Assembly (NCBI GenBank): GCA_012932295.1
Contig: JAAONU010000016.1
Location: 43,493,241-43,557,240 of the forward strand
Length of the DNA stretch: 64,000 bases
Direction: 5' to 3'
Source: Cyclina sinensis
Lineage: Eukaryota > Mollusca > Bivalvia > Venerida > Veneridae
The position numbers and the translations under genes were made by a program. Positions 35,415 through 46,409 of the stretch are shown here, piece by piece. The notes beneath the pieces were generated by a model. The model was not told the origin of the DNA. It ran no database searches and saw only the letters and a program-made list of their open reading frames with translations. How positions within the stretch are numbered: the first letter of the stretch is position 1; each line of letters opens with the position of its first letter.

Positions 35415-36257
35415 CTAGGGCTCTACCAACACTTTTTGCAACACAAACTTAGCTGTTTTATCAAAATCCAAATGCTCATCTAAAAGGATACCAAGGTATT
35501 TATATTGAGAGACTACCTGTAAATTATTGGAACCACAAGTAAAGACATGAGCTGTTCTTACAACTGATGCTGGTCTAAAGTGAACAATATTGCTTTTCTG
35601 CGGATTAACTGTCATAGTATTTAGAGAACACCAGTTAGATAAAACATCTAACAGATATTGTAAATACCTTTCATTTTCTGTAATCAAGACAATATCATCC
35701 GCATATAACAGAATATATATTGTTTCATTCTCTATACACCCACCTTTACCTGTAGCCTTAATTAAAGTAACTAAGTCATTTAAAAACAAATTGAATAATA
35801 TAGGTGACAGAGAACAACCTTTATGTAAACCACTTGTATTTGTGAACCAATCTGTATGTATACTGTTTACTCTAACACATGATGAGACAGACTGATATAA
35901 GGATCTTATGGCATTAAACATATTACCCCTAATGCCTAAATTAAAAAGCTTTTCCCATAGCAAACTCCAATTAATAAAGTCATAAGCCTTTCTGTAATCA
36001 ATACATGCACAGAATGTGGACTGACCACATTTTTTTTTTCTTGTATCTATAAGATTACTTAGTGTTGTTACATGATCAATAGTACTTCTGTGTTTTCTAA
36101 AACCATTTTGCTCTTCAGCTAATACAGTGTAATTTTTCAGCCCAAGTTGACAGCCTTTTATTTAATACAGAGCAATATATCTCATACATAGAACAGGAAA
36201 GTGCTATACCCCTATAGGATAGTGGATCAAGAGGATCTGTAGAACTAGATTTAGCTA
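35415..36257 (-). pseudogene. E5 reverse transcriptase, copy 1
   Basis: Minus strand: PLSYRGIALSCSMYEIYCSV at about 36,200; then a one-base insertion (GTGTAATTTTT versus GTGTTATTTT in copy 2, near 36,130) that shifts frame; motif A near 36,000 (DYRKAYDFI); GLHKGCSLSPILFNLFLNDL (motif B, His where copy 2 has Arg); ILLYADDIVLIT. Catalytic YADD is intact but the frame is broken. The frameshift is private to copy 1, so it arose after the duplication. Confidence 0.88.
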
Positions 36258-37708
36258 TAGACCGTTCCAGAATTGATAAATTGACCGCCGCCATTATGAA
36301 GATCACGTGACCATCCGCCATTAAACGACTGCTAAATCTCGCTATGATGCTTAAGTTCCGTATAAATCTGTATAACTTGAGCACATTTCAATGTGACATA
36401 CTGCCTTATATCGCGTGAATTTTGTTGCAGAATAAACATCATTTTATTGTTATTGTATTATTATTACTATTTTGTATGTTTTATTCCTGACTTGAACATA
36501 TTATTAACATGAATCATTTAACACCTGAGAGACTGTGAACAAGACCTTGGACTGTTCAAAGTAAAAGCTTGAGTTGTGTGAACCATATAATATGTGTAAA
36601 ACACAAATAATATTGAAAGCACTGTTTTCCTTTTCGAAAGTTGAAACTACGATTTCAACTATAAGAGCAACTGTGAAAGCTTACAAAATGGACAAAATGA
36701 CAAAATTAAACATCTCGCTCATCAACCGCATGTTCATTCTGTTTTAACTAAAACTTGCTTTATTCTTTGATACAGTTTCAAAGAATACTTGACAATAAAT
36801 ATGCATTATTTAGCGCTTCTTTAATTATCAAACTGTCTTTTGTCTTTGGCGGTGTCCTGTGGTGAAGGAATGTAGTTACGTAATATGGGGGTGACATACT
36901 GTTTTTGTTTTGATATGTCACCGTTAATTGTCATTGTCGGTCACTGTAATAATGAAATTTGCTCTTGAGAAAATGCCTGAAGGTTAAACATGGGGTTTAT
37001 TTGTTCCTGTTTGATTTATGAAATTTAAGAATACAATTCATATTCTTCCTTACAAGCAAGATTTTCAAGACCGTATGAAATTTAGCATCTGTTGACATAT
37101 AGACCTTTTTTCTATGTTTTCTTTCTTGCATTTGGGAAATCCGTATTGATATGTACAACATGTGAGTTAAAGTAATAGCTGCAAGCCACACGTTTGTAAG
37201 ATACTGATCTTACAATAATACGTTTGCTTTCCTTCTTCTTATTTTCAACATTATTGTTGATGATATGTCTTGTAATACGGAAAACAAAAATATAATGACA
37301 CCTATATAAATGTACCCTTTTGGTCAGATTTTTTAAAGATAGATACATGTACTTTTAAGAAGCAGTTTTTCCTGAAATTTTGATAAAAATAAAAAGAATT
37401 AATATACATAAGAATATCACAGGACCTTTATTTAAGAGTTCAATAGATTGAGATGTCAGCAAAAAATCGTTTACAAATATACTTTTTTTCAGTTAAAAGA
37501 CCTTGGGATAGATCTTTACTGACAACAAATGATTCATCTGGTTTATATGTATCTGTTTCTATAATATACAACGTCAAAATCACATTACAGCTATAAAAAT
37601 TGGACTTTTTCTAAGCTCCACATTTTAAAACTGCTTCAATCTGCGCAGTCCATTAATGGCAGACGAAAGGGAGATAATCAGGTAGGCACTAATTTCTGGA
37701 ACGGTCTA
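36258..37708. mobile_element. 1.45-kb TIR element inserted in LINE E5, copy 1
   Basis: The left end TAGACCGTTCCAGAA (36,258) is the exact reverse complement of the right end TTCTGGAACGGTCTA (37,694-37,708). Subterminal GCCATTAA...ACTGC also recurs in inverted form. Flanking TA(T) suggests a 2-3-bp target duplication. Taking the element out rejoins the LINE frame (VITP-IAKSSSTDP). No transposase ORF is visible, so it is non-autonomous. A TA target suggests a Tc1/mariner-like system and TAT a Harbinger-like one; this is not resolved. Confidence 0.85.
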
Positions 37709-38540
37709 TGGGTGTAATTACAAATTTTCCTCAATCTGAGGGTATAATCCCTGTTGTAAAACAAACATTAAATAGGGTATATAAAAATGAAATACTACAG
37801 TTATTTCTAAATATGTCTATTGGAATGTTGTCGAAACCACTAGCTTTACCTTGTTTAGCATTAAAAATGGCTGTTTTTACTTCTTCCATTGTAATACTAC
37901 TGTTCAATATTTCATTTATTATATTCTGGTTATTATTGTGTCAATTAAAAGTGCAAGAGTAGTCAGGAGACTCATAGAACCTGTGAAACCTCTGTGGAGA
38001 TACTACCATCCTCTAACACTAACTCCATAGGTATACCCTTATTTTTTGAATGAGCAACGCTTGTCCTGCCAATAGTCTTCCAGAACTCCTGAGGATTAGA
38101 CTCACAGTCTGCAGCTAATTATTTTGAAAAGAGACCCAATAAGCTCGTTTAGCTTGCTGAACTGCTTTGTTAAATTTTTTTTTCGAGCATTGACAAAAAC
38201 AGTTTTCAAAGCCCTTTTTTTCAGCTTGCTTAACATTAGAACATTTTAGCCATTTTCTTTCTGACATACACAGGGAATTTAAGAGGCATGACAGGTTATC
38301 ATTCCACCAAGGTTTAGCAGTACGCCGTTTTTTATTACAAGTATTAGACAAACTAACTGATTTATATGGAATACTTTCATACATTTCAACTTTCAAAAGT
38401 CTTTCAAGAATGTCAAGCGATACAACTTGTCCAGATTTTATACCGTTTGAAACTTTATACATGTTATCTCTCAAAATGGTTCTTTACTCATTCACAATTG
38501 TGTTTAATGTGTGATTTGAAACTACCTTAGGTTTTAAACC
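37709..38540 (-). pseudogene. E5 EN-RT linker and RT start, copy 1
   Basis: Minus strand: RDNMYKVSNGIKSGQVV and KPWWNDNLSC...QQAKRAYWVSFQNN (38,474-38,115), then GKASGFDNIPIDIFRNN and GIIPSD*GKFVITPI, where a Trp codon has become a stop. The plus-strand ORF at 37,708-37,962 is a shadow of this. Confidence 0.8.
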
Positions 38541-38911
38541 GTGTTAATTTAAGTGCAACGGTTGTGTACTCATTCAATGGGTAGCATTGGTGCATCATGT
38601 CTATTCAGTGCTACCTTTCTAGTACTACTTTCTACGACATTATGTCAATGTGCTTTTGTATATTGTTATATATATGCATTTAGGTTGTTTTGATTGATAA
38701 CATGTAAATATGTAATAAAAATATAAAATGTTCCGTTTTTCTTTCTTAATTAAGTCTTTATTGAGATCCGATATATCACGACAACAATATGTTGCGACAT
38801 TGACGGTTTACGATAGTATCAACAACATGTAAGAATACAAATGCAATTCTACGAAAAATGCGATATTACAAAAATTCTAGAGGGTCCGATGCATATTCGT
38901 AGCATCGCGGA
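38541..38911. other. No gene recognised
   Basis: AT-rich sequence between the E5 5' end and the SDR remnant; also present in unit 2 (45,671-46,041). Confidence 0.5.
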
Positions 38912-39155
38912 GGAACACGCGTAAACTCCGTGAATCCGTCAATTGTCAACAGGTCAAAGAGTTCATTGGTAGTAGATCTAAAGTGGATACGATACTGATA
39001 TTTACTTCAAGGACTCAAACTGATAGAATACTAGATTTCAAGGAAATTAACGATCATTGATTGTACCTTTTAAGCAATTATTCCAGCATGGTTACAGCAC
39101 AGACACACGTTGTCGGTGGAGGAATGTTGTCAAACTTAACTATTAAAATGTGGCA
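38912..39155 (+). pseudogene. SDR remnant P1 (C-terminal third), unit 1
   Basis: Matches the intact SDR gene from codons RVNSVNPS (about residue 174) to the end: GTAAACTCCGTGAATCCGTC, then frameshifts, then AGCAATTATTCCAGCATGG, GTTACAGCACAGACACACGT and a GGTGGAGGAATGTTGTCAAAC ending. Stops and small indels prevent translation. The first two thirds are absent. It lies about 1.1 kb upstream of SDR copy A; the same remnant sits before the other copies. Confidence 0.88.
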
Positions 39156-39279
39156 GTTGTGGGATTCGCTTTCAACTTGAAACTTTTAATCAAGAAATGA
39201 AAGATTAAATTCCGGGTTATCTGAAAGAACTGTTCTATTTTTAGCCAAGCTATTCATTCAGTAATTGTACAACACTTTA

Positions 39280-39676
39280 GTTTTTGTCATCGTCGAAAAC
39301 CCACGTTCGATCCATTCCGTTTCACTCTATTTATCTACCGTGGGACAATTGGTTGGTAAAATTTCGTACTCATGAATAATTCATAACCTACTTTCATTGG
39401 TTTCCGAAAGTTTCCCTTGCGCAATCTCAGCCAATGAAATTACTTGTTACAATTTTCCTTTCGAGTCTATGTTTAAATATTAGGAAATACGTCTATTTTA
39501 AGCACTTTTCATTATTCCTACTTTCACACTGAAGAGTATCTATTTGTAATGCGGAATCTCATTCGACGAAGAGTTACTTCCCTTTGCTAATAAATATTCA
39601 TGAAAACGAATGATCTGCAGTCAATTAATGTAGTTGTACGGAATATGTACCGGGGGTCACCGACGATGGTTTTTGT
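39280..39676. mobile_element. hAT-like MITE with 8-bp TSD, unit 1
   Basis: The element 39,288-39,668 (381 bp) begins CATCGTCG and ends CGACGATG, and the inverted similarity extends imperfectly inward (ACCC...ATTCCGT). GTTTTTGT flanks it on both sides (39,280-39,287 and 39,669-39,676), an 8-bp target-site duplication as known for hAT elements. The paralogous locus near 52,860 has TTTTCTGTAGAAAACTG with no element, a natural empty site. No ORF. Confidence 0.87.
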
Positions 39677-39992
39677 AAAAACTGTGTTAACGTGAATTCT
39701 GGACAATGAGCTTATATGTTACAACATAAGATATTCTAAACTATATAAATTTGCGTACTGTATTTATTCAAAGTTTAATTACTTCTTTTGACTATTCTAA
39801 AAGCTTATTAGTGTGCGAGTCCTAATCACATTTGTCTTACTTTTAAATAACAAATTTAAAAGAAATGAAGACATGTGGAAAGATAAAAGGTACATAACGA
39901 TGCTGAAATAATATGATGAGTTGCAAAAAAAAATGAAATATATATGTAAGTATTAAACACATAAAGCGCCTCAAGGAACACACACCTTGCAT

Positions 39993-40135
39993 GAATTATA
40001 AAAAGTACACTTAGGTGAACGGTGTAAATCTAATAACGATGTATTCTATCGTCTGTTAAACCAGAATTATAAAAAGTACACTTAGGTGAACGGTGTAAAT
40101 CTAATAACGATGTATTCTATTGTCTGTTAAACCAG
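39993..40135 (+). promoter_or_regulatory. 71-bp tandem duplication with TATA-like box upstream of SDR copy A
   Basis: GAATTATAAAAAGTACACTT occurs at 39,993 and again at 40,064; each unit continues to TCTGTTAAACCAGA. Each contains TTATAAAAAG, a TATA-box candidate, 210-290 bp before the ATG. The intact gene at 55.4 kb has one unit, with TATTATAGAAAG. Promoter function is inference. Confidence 0.6.
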
Positions 40136-40285
40136 ATTTACTTCAGTTTACCATTTTGTTAGCTTTACATTGTGTGCAACTACCGTGTCGGTGTTACGTT
40201 TTTAAACATTTTTAATGTGCATTCATCCCTCAAGATATTTATGATAACTGTTTCGAATGACTTTGGAAAGGATAAAAAACTAACA

Positions 40286-41040
40286 ATGTCGTTTAATTTT
40301 GACGGAAAAAAAGTCTTGGTAACGGGAGCTGGAAAGGGAATTGGACGAGGAGTAGCTATATCTTTAAGTAAGAAAGGCTGCAAGGTGTATGCCTTAAGTC
40401 GGACACAGACTGACTTGGATAGCTTAGTAGCTGAGTGTGACAACATAGTGCCTATTTTGGCAGATCTATGTGACTGGGAAGATACGAGGAAGAAACTAGA
40501 GAAGCTTGAAGTACTTGATGGTTTGGTGAACAATGCTGGTATTGCGGGCACAATTACCCAGCAATGGATTGTCCTCGGGAATACATCACTAAAGTAATTG
40601 ACAACAACCTACTTAGCGCAATAAACTGCACTCAGGTCATAGCCAAGAAAATGATTGAAGCCAAGAAAAAGGGATCTATAGTAAATGTATCAAGCACTAG
40701 CGGATTATCTACATTCAACAACGGATTGTCATATAGTATATCAAAGGCTGCGTTGGACATGGCGTCAAAACAGTTTGCTCTTGAACTTGGACCGCACGGA
40801 ATACGTGTAAACTCTGTGAATCCGTCGCTCGTGATAACACCAATGGTAAAAGAATACATAGCGAGTGGCCATCAGATTGATAAGATATTTATTTCAAGGA
40901 CTCCAATGGGCAGAATACTTGATTTGAAGGAAATTGTCGATCCAATATTGTACCTATTAAGCGATTGTTCCAGCATGGTTACGGCACAGACACACGTTAT
41001 CGATGGAGGTATGCTGTCCAACATAACGCTTGATTTGTAA
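40286..41040 (+). pseudogene. SDR copy A (DCXR-like), broken by a 1-bp frameshift
   Basis: The ATG at 40,286 aligns with the start of the intact paralog (MSFNFDGKKVLVTGAGKGIG); a longer upstream reading from 40,172 is not supported by it. NNAG is present, then GCGGG at 40,544-40,548 has one G fewer than the GCGGGG of the intact gene, shifting the frame to a stop after ...LGNTSLK. The remaining half continues in another frame (40,564-41,040) with Ser-Ser, YSISK catalytic Tyr/Lys and the end SNITLDL. Without the frameshift it would be a 251-residue SDR. A one-base homopolymer error in the source sequence is possible, but both duplicates share it. No introns. Confidence 0.88.
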
Positions 41041-41144
41041 AAGACGTGCTATTGCATTCAGAATGACAATATATCAATTAGTTCTTTGTGAAATCTGTTT
41101 GGACATTTTCGTACATTGGCACAAATTATCATTTCATATACTTT

Positions 41145-41150
41145 AATAAA
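41145..41150 (+). terminator. Candidate polyadenylation signal of SDR copy A
   Basis: AATAAA about 105 bp after the stop; at the equivalent position in copies B and C. Confidence 0.5.
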
Positions 41151-41918
41151 TTAAGTAGAATGTTTAATAAATAAAGTAGAATGATAAGAAATAAAGAAGG
41201 TAATCATAAATGTATCAGTAATGTATTTAATTGAAATACTAAACATAAACTATGTAGACAGAAACAAATAAAGTATATGTAAGCCGATAGCTTATCTTGA
41301 AGATATCATCCAGCAATCTTCGCCGAATTCAATGGTGAATTTAATCTTAACTTTGCGCATCTTTTCAATATTTGAAAATTAATTTTCAATTTTAACTCAT
41401 CATCTACATTAGAAAGAATCTCTGTTTCCTTTAATGTTTTAAAATTTCATGCTTATAATTTTAATATGTAATAAGCTCAGTTTGTATTTATGTGTAAAGA
41501 ATGTCATCGATTGAAGTGGATAGTAATTTCGGTCATAATGTTTAAGTGATACACCAAACATAAAAGGTTAAGTTTGAAAAAAAATGAAGGTAAACTACTA
41601 GTCAGCAGTTTTTTCATGTTTTTGTCATAATGATGCCACACTAATGTCCTTTTATTCTCAGATTATGCCCTGTTTCCTCTTTCAGTATTGAATTTGAAGT
41701 CAAATATATAGGTTATGCTGCTTAGGACATCACCAAGTTAAGTGGCTAGTTTTCAAAATGCGACGGAGCGTCTACTGAAAATGAATATGCATCAACGCAT
41801 CTGGTGCTTTAGGGTTTCTGAAATCCTTATTTTACGGCCCTGCAATTCTATTTTCGGCTCCATTTGTGGTCCTAGTTTTAACACTATGCAATCATTTTGA
41901 TTTTCTAAATGTTTATCA
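41151..41918. other. 3' flank of SDR copy A up to the duplication junction
   Basis: AT-rich, homologous to the 3' flank of the intact SDR (56,160-56,815) up to about 41,755, then unique to the duplicated units. No gene. Confidence 0.6.
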
Positions 41919-43387
41919 GCTAAAGCCGATCTATGTTTTGCAGACATTGAAATATATACATATTTTTCAGTTTCAAATTCTTCTTTAAATAACAGATTAG
42001 TGCGTAGTTTATTTCTTGTATTACTAGCAGAGCCAGTTGGTCTAGATATACGTTGTTTCCAATCAACAATATATAAATTCATATTATTATGTTCAACCAT
42101 TTTACAAAACTTCCTGGATGATAACTGAGTACATGAGTCAGTTAGATTGGACAGATTAATAGTATTTAAATGTTCAGTGAACCTATACTGCCAATTTCTG
42201 CACCTGACACTAAATTTAGTTTTACAATATTCATAAACCTTATAATTCAGTCTGGTTCTATCCATTTTTTGTAACCTATGCCACTGTCTAGCAACTGCTA
42301 CCCATTGTTTTACATGTGGTGGTTGCCAGACAAGCTCACCATAGAGTGCAGCAGTGGAGGTATATTTCCCCAAACCTAAGAAAAAACGCATTGCTCGATT
42401 TTGCACTGCATTGATACTAGAGTGAGACTTGGTACCCCATACTGCTGCACCATATGATATCACTGGCCATACCAGGCTGTTATACAGTGTAGTAAAAACA
42501 TTAAATGGTATTCCACCCAGACATTTAGACTTTGCAATAAGGAGACCTAGGGCTCTACCAACACTTTTTGCAACACAAACTTAGCTGTTTTATCAAAATC
42601 CAAATGCTCATCTAAAAGGATACCAAGGTATTTATATTGAGAGACTACCTGTAAATTATTGGAACCACAAGTAAAGACATGAGCTGTTCTTACAACTGAT
42701 GCTGGTCTAAAGTGAACAATATTGCTTTTCTGCGGATTAACTGTCATAGTATTTAGAGAACACCAGTTAGATAAAACATCTAACAGATATTGTAAATACC
42801 TTTCATTTTCTGTAATCAAGACAATATCATCCGCATATAACAGAATATATATTGTTTCATTCTCTATACACCCACCTTTACCTGTAGCCTTAATTAAAGT
42901 AACTAAGTCATTTAAAAACAAATTGAATAATATAGGTGACAGAGAACAACCTTTACGTAAACCACTTGTATTTTTGAACCAATCTGTATGTATACTGTTT
43001 ACTCTAACACATGATGAGACTGACTGATATAAGGATCTTATGGCATTAAACATATTACCCCTAATGCCTAAATTAAAAAGCTTTTCCCATAGCAAACTCC
43101 GATTAATAAAGTCATAAGCCGTTCTGTAATCAATACATGCACAGAATGTGGACTGACAACATTTTTTTTTCTTGTATCTATAAGATTACTTAGTGTTGTT
43201 ACATGATCAATAGTACTTCTGTGTTTTCTAAAACCATTTTGCTCTTCAGCTAATACAGTGTTATTTTCAGCCCAAGTTGACAGCCTTTTATTTAATACAG
43301 AGCAATATATCTTATACATAGAACAGGAAAGTGCTATACCCCTATAGGATAGTGGATCACGAGGATCTGTAGAACTAGATTTAGCTA
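41919..43387 (-). pseudogene. E5 RT and C-terminus, copy 2
   Basis: Minus strand: WAENNTVLAEEQNGFRKHRS (frame intact here, unlike copy 1), motif A DYRTAYDFI, GLRKGCSLSPILFNLFLND, ILLYADDIVLIT, then YGAAVWGTKSHSS to RSALA. At the junction the ORF runs past RSALA into unrelated sequence (DKHLENQNDC...) to 41,792, making a chimeric C-terminus without the zinc knuckle. The Arg in GLRKG is CpG-derived His in copy 1. Confidence 0.88.
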
Positions 43388-44838
43388 TAGACCGTTCCAG
43401 AATTGATAAATTGACCGCCGCCATTATGAAGATCACGTGACCATCCGCCATTAAACGACTGCTAAATCTCGCTATGATGCTTAAGTTCCGTATAAATCTG
43501 TATAACTTGAGCACATTTCAATGTGACATACTGCCTTATATCGCGTGAATTTTGTTGCAGAATAAACATCATTTTATTGTTATTGTATTATTATTACTAT
43601 TTTGTATGTTTTATTCCTGACTTGAACATATTATTAACATGAATCATTTAACACCTGAGAGACTGTGAACAAGACCTTGGACTGTTCAAAATAAAAGCTT
43701 GAGTTGTGTGAACCATATAATATGTATAAAACACAAATAATATTGAAAGCACTGTTTTCCTTTTCGAAAGTTGAAACTACGATTTCAATTATTAGAACAA
43801 CTGTGAAAGTTTACAAAATGGACAAAATGACAAAATTAAACATCTCGCTCATCAACCGCATGTTCATTCTGTTTTAACTAAAACTTGCTTTATTCTTTGA
43901 TACAGTTTCAAAGAATACTTGACAATAAATATGCATTATTTAGCGCTTCTTTAATTATCAAACTGTCTTTTGTCTTTGGCGGTGTCCTGTGGTGAAGGAA
44001 TGTAGTTACGTAATATGGGGGTGACATACTGTTTTTGTTTTGATATGTCACCGTTAATTGTCATTGTCGGTCACTGTAATAATGAAATTTGCTCTTGAGA
44101 AAATGCCTGAAGGTTAAACATGGGGTTTATTTGTTCCTGTTTGATTTATGAAATTTAAGAATACAATTCATATTCTTCCTTACAAGCAAGATTTTCAAGA
44201 CCGTATGAAATTTAGCATCTGTTGACATATAGACCTTTTTTCTATGTTTTCTTTCTTGCATTTGGGAAATCCGTATTGATATGTACAACATGTGAGTTAA
44301 AGTAATAGCTGCAAGCCACACGTTTGTAAGATACTGATCTTACAATAATACGTTTGCTTTCCTTCTTCTTATTTTCAACATTATTGTTGATGATATGTCT
44401 TGTAATACGGAAAACAAAAATATAATGACACCTATATAAATGTACCCTTTTGGTCAGATTTTTTAAAGATAGATACATGTACTTTTAAGAAGCAGTTTTT
44501 CCTGAAATTTTGATAAAAATAAAAAGAATTAATATACATAAGAATATCACAGGACCTTTATTTAAGAGTTCAATAGATTGAGATGTCAGCAAAAAATCGT
44601 TTACAAATATACTTTTTTTCAGTTAAAAGACCTTGGGATAGATCTTTACTGACAACAAATGATTCATCTGGTTTATATGTATCTGTTTCTATAATATACA
44701 ACGTCAAAATCACATTACAGCTATAAAAATTGGACTTTTTCTAAGCTCCACATTTTAAAACTGCTTCAATCTGCGCAGTCCATTAATGGCAGACGAAAGG
44801 GAGATAATCAGGTAGGCACTAATTTCTGGAACGGTCTA
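43388..44838. mobile_element. 1.45-kb TIR element inserted in LINE E5, copy 2
   Basis: Same ends (TAGACCGTTCCAGAA / TTCTGGAACGGTCTA) and length (1,451 bp) as the copy at 36,258. It was carried along by the segmental duplication and did not insert independently. Small differences from copy 1 cluster near 43,690-43,810 and are mainly G/A and C/T. Confidence 0.85.
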
Positions 44839-45670
44839 TGGGTGTAATTACAAATTTTCCTCAATCTGAGGGTATAATCCCTGTTGTAAAACAAACATTA
44901 AATAGGGTATATAAAAATGAAATACTACAGTTATTTCTAAATATGTCTATTGGAATGTTGTCGAAACCACTAGCTTTACCTTGTTTAGCATTAAAAATGG
45001 CTGTTTTTACTTCTTCCATTGTAATACTACTGTTCAATATTTCATTTATTATATTCTGGTTATTATTGTGTCAATTAAAAGTGCAAGAGTAGTCAGGAGA
45101 CTCATAGAACCTGTGAAACCTCTGTGGAGATACTACCATCCTCTAACACTAACTCCATAGGTATACCCTTATTTTTTGAATGAGCAACGCTTGTCCTGCC
45201 AATAGTCTTCCAGAACTCCTGAGGATTAGACTCACAGTCTGCAGCTAATTATTTTGAAAAGAGACCCAATAAGCTCGTTTAGCTTGCTGAACTGCTTTGT
45301 TAAATTTTTTTTTCGAGCATTGACAAAAACAGTTTTCAAAGCCCTTTTTTTCAGCTTGCTTAACATTAGAACATTTTAGCCATTTTCTTTCTGACATACA
45401 CAGGGAATTTAAGAGGCATGACAGGTTATCATTCCACCAAGGTTTAGCAGTACGCCGTTTTTTATTACAAGTATTAGACAAACTAACTGATTTATATGGA
45501 ATACTTTCATACATTTCAACTTTCAAAAGTCTTTCAAGAATGTCAAGCGATACAACTTGTCCAGATTTTATACCGTTTGAAACTTTATACATGTTATCTC
45601 TCAAAATGGTTCTTTACTCATTCACAATTGTGTTTAATGTGTGATTTGAAACTACCTTAGGTTTTAAACC
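44839..45670 (-). pseudogene. E5 EN-RT linker and RT start, copy 2
   Basis: Identical in translation to 37,709-38,540, including the in-frame stop before GKFVITP, so this lesion predates the duplication. Confidence 0.8.
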
Positions 45671-46041
45671 GTGTTAATTTAAGTGCAACGGTTGTGTACT
45701 CATTCAATGGGTAGCATTGGTGCATCATGTCTATTCAGTGCTACCTTTCTAGTACTACTTTCTACGACATTATGTCAATGTGCTTTTGTATATTGTTATA
45801 TATATGCATTTAGGTTGTTTTGATTGATAACATGTAAATATGTAATAAAAATATAAAATGTTCCGTTTTTCTTTCTTAATTAAGTCTTTATTGAGATCCG
45901 ATATATCACGACAACAATATGTTGCGACATTGACGGTTTACGATAGTATCAACAACATGTAAGAATACAAATGCAATTCTACGAAAAATGCGATATTACA
46001 AAAATTCTAGAGGGTCCGATGCATATTCGTAGCATCGCGGA

Positions 46042-46285
46042 GGAACACGCGTAAACTCCGTGAATCCGTCAATTGTCAACAGGTCAAAGAGTTCATTGGT
46101 AGTAGATCTAAAGTGGATACGATACTGATATTTACTTCAAGGACTCAAACTGATAGAATACTAGATTTCAAGGAAATTAACGATCATTGATTGTACCTTT
46201 TAAGCAATTATTCCAGCATGGTTACAGCACAGACACACGTTGTCGGTGGAGGAATGTTGTCAAACTTAACTATTAAAATGTGGCA
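46042..46285 (+). pseudogene. SDR remnant P1', unit 2
   Basis: Duplicate of 38,912-39,155 with the same lesions; about 1.35 kb upstream of SDR copy B. Confidence 0.88.
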
Positions 46286-46409
46286 GTTGTGGGATTCGCT
46301 TTCAACTTGAAACTTTTAATCAAGAAATGAAAGATTAAATTCCGGGTTATCTGAAAGAACTGTTCTATTTTTAGCCAAGCTATTCATTCAGTAATTGTAC
46401 AACACTTTA

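Larger units (their letters stand above)
34537..38540 (-). mobile_element. LINE E5, copy 1 (interrupted by a TIR element)
   Basis: Minus-strand non-LTR element of a subfamily different from E1-E4. Parts in order: EN-RT linker with KPWWNDNLSC (38,474-38,115), RT motif 0 region GKASGFDNIPIDIF (about 37,850), then the inserted TIR element, RT motifs PLSYRGIALSCS, YADD block, and C-terminus to 34,537. The EN domain is missing (5' truncation near 38,540). From 34,787 leftward coordinates increase into the 7.1-kb duplicated unit, so most of E5 exists twice. Confidence 0.88.
34787..41918. repeat. Tandem duplication, unit 1 (7,132 bp)
   Basis: Nearly identical to 41,919-49,262 in direct orientation. 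Unit 1 runs from GCTAAAGCCGATCTATG inside the E5 C-terminus to AAATGTTTATCA at 41,918. The next base restarts with GCTAAAGCCG. At the end of unit 2 the same AAATGTTTATCAGC continues into GAGGGTTAAG. Differences seen by eye are few, mostly transitions and small indels, plus a 215-bp internal duplication in unit 2. Confidence 0.95.

Noticed and set aside
36997..37348. Small ORFs inside the TIR element as a transposase
   Set aside because: Only 64-78 codons, overlapping, with no DDE-type motif; the element looks non-autonomous.
40172..40285. Upstream extension of SDR copy A to an earlier ATG
   Set aside because: The intact paralog is not open over the same upstream stretch in frame; the shared SDR start is at 40,286.
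40180..40551. Minus-strand ORFs opposite the SDR genes (also 47,523-47,894, 55,298-55,747 and 55,748-55,975)
   Set aside because: Antisense shadows of the SDR coding sequence; they exist because the sense strand is codon-constrained.
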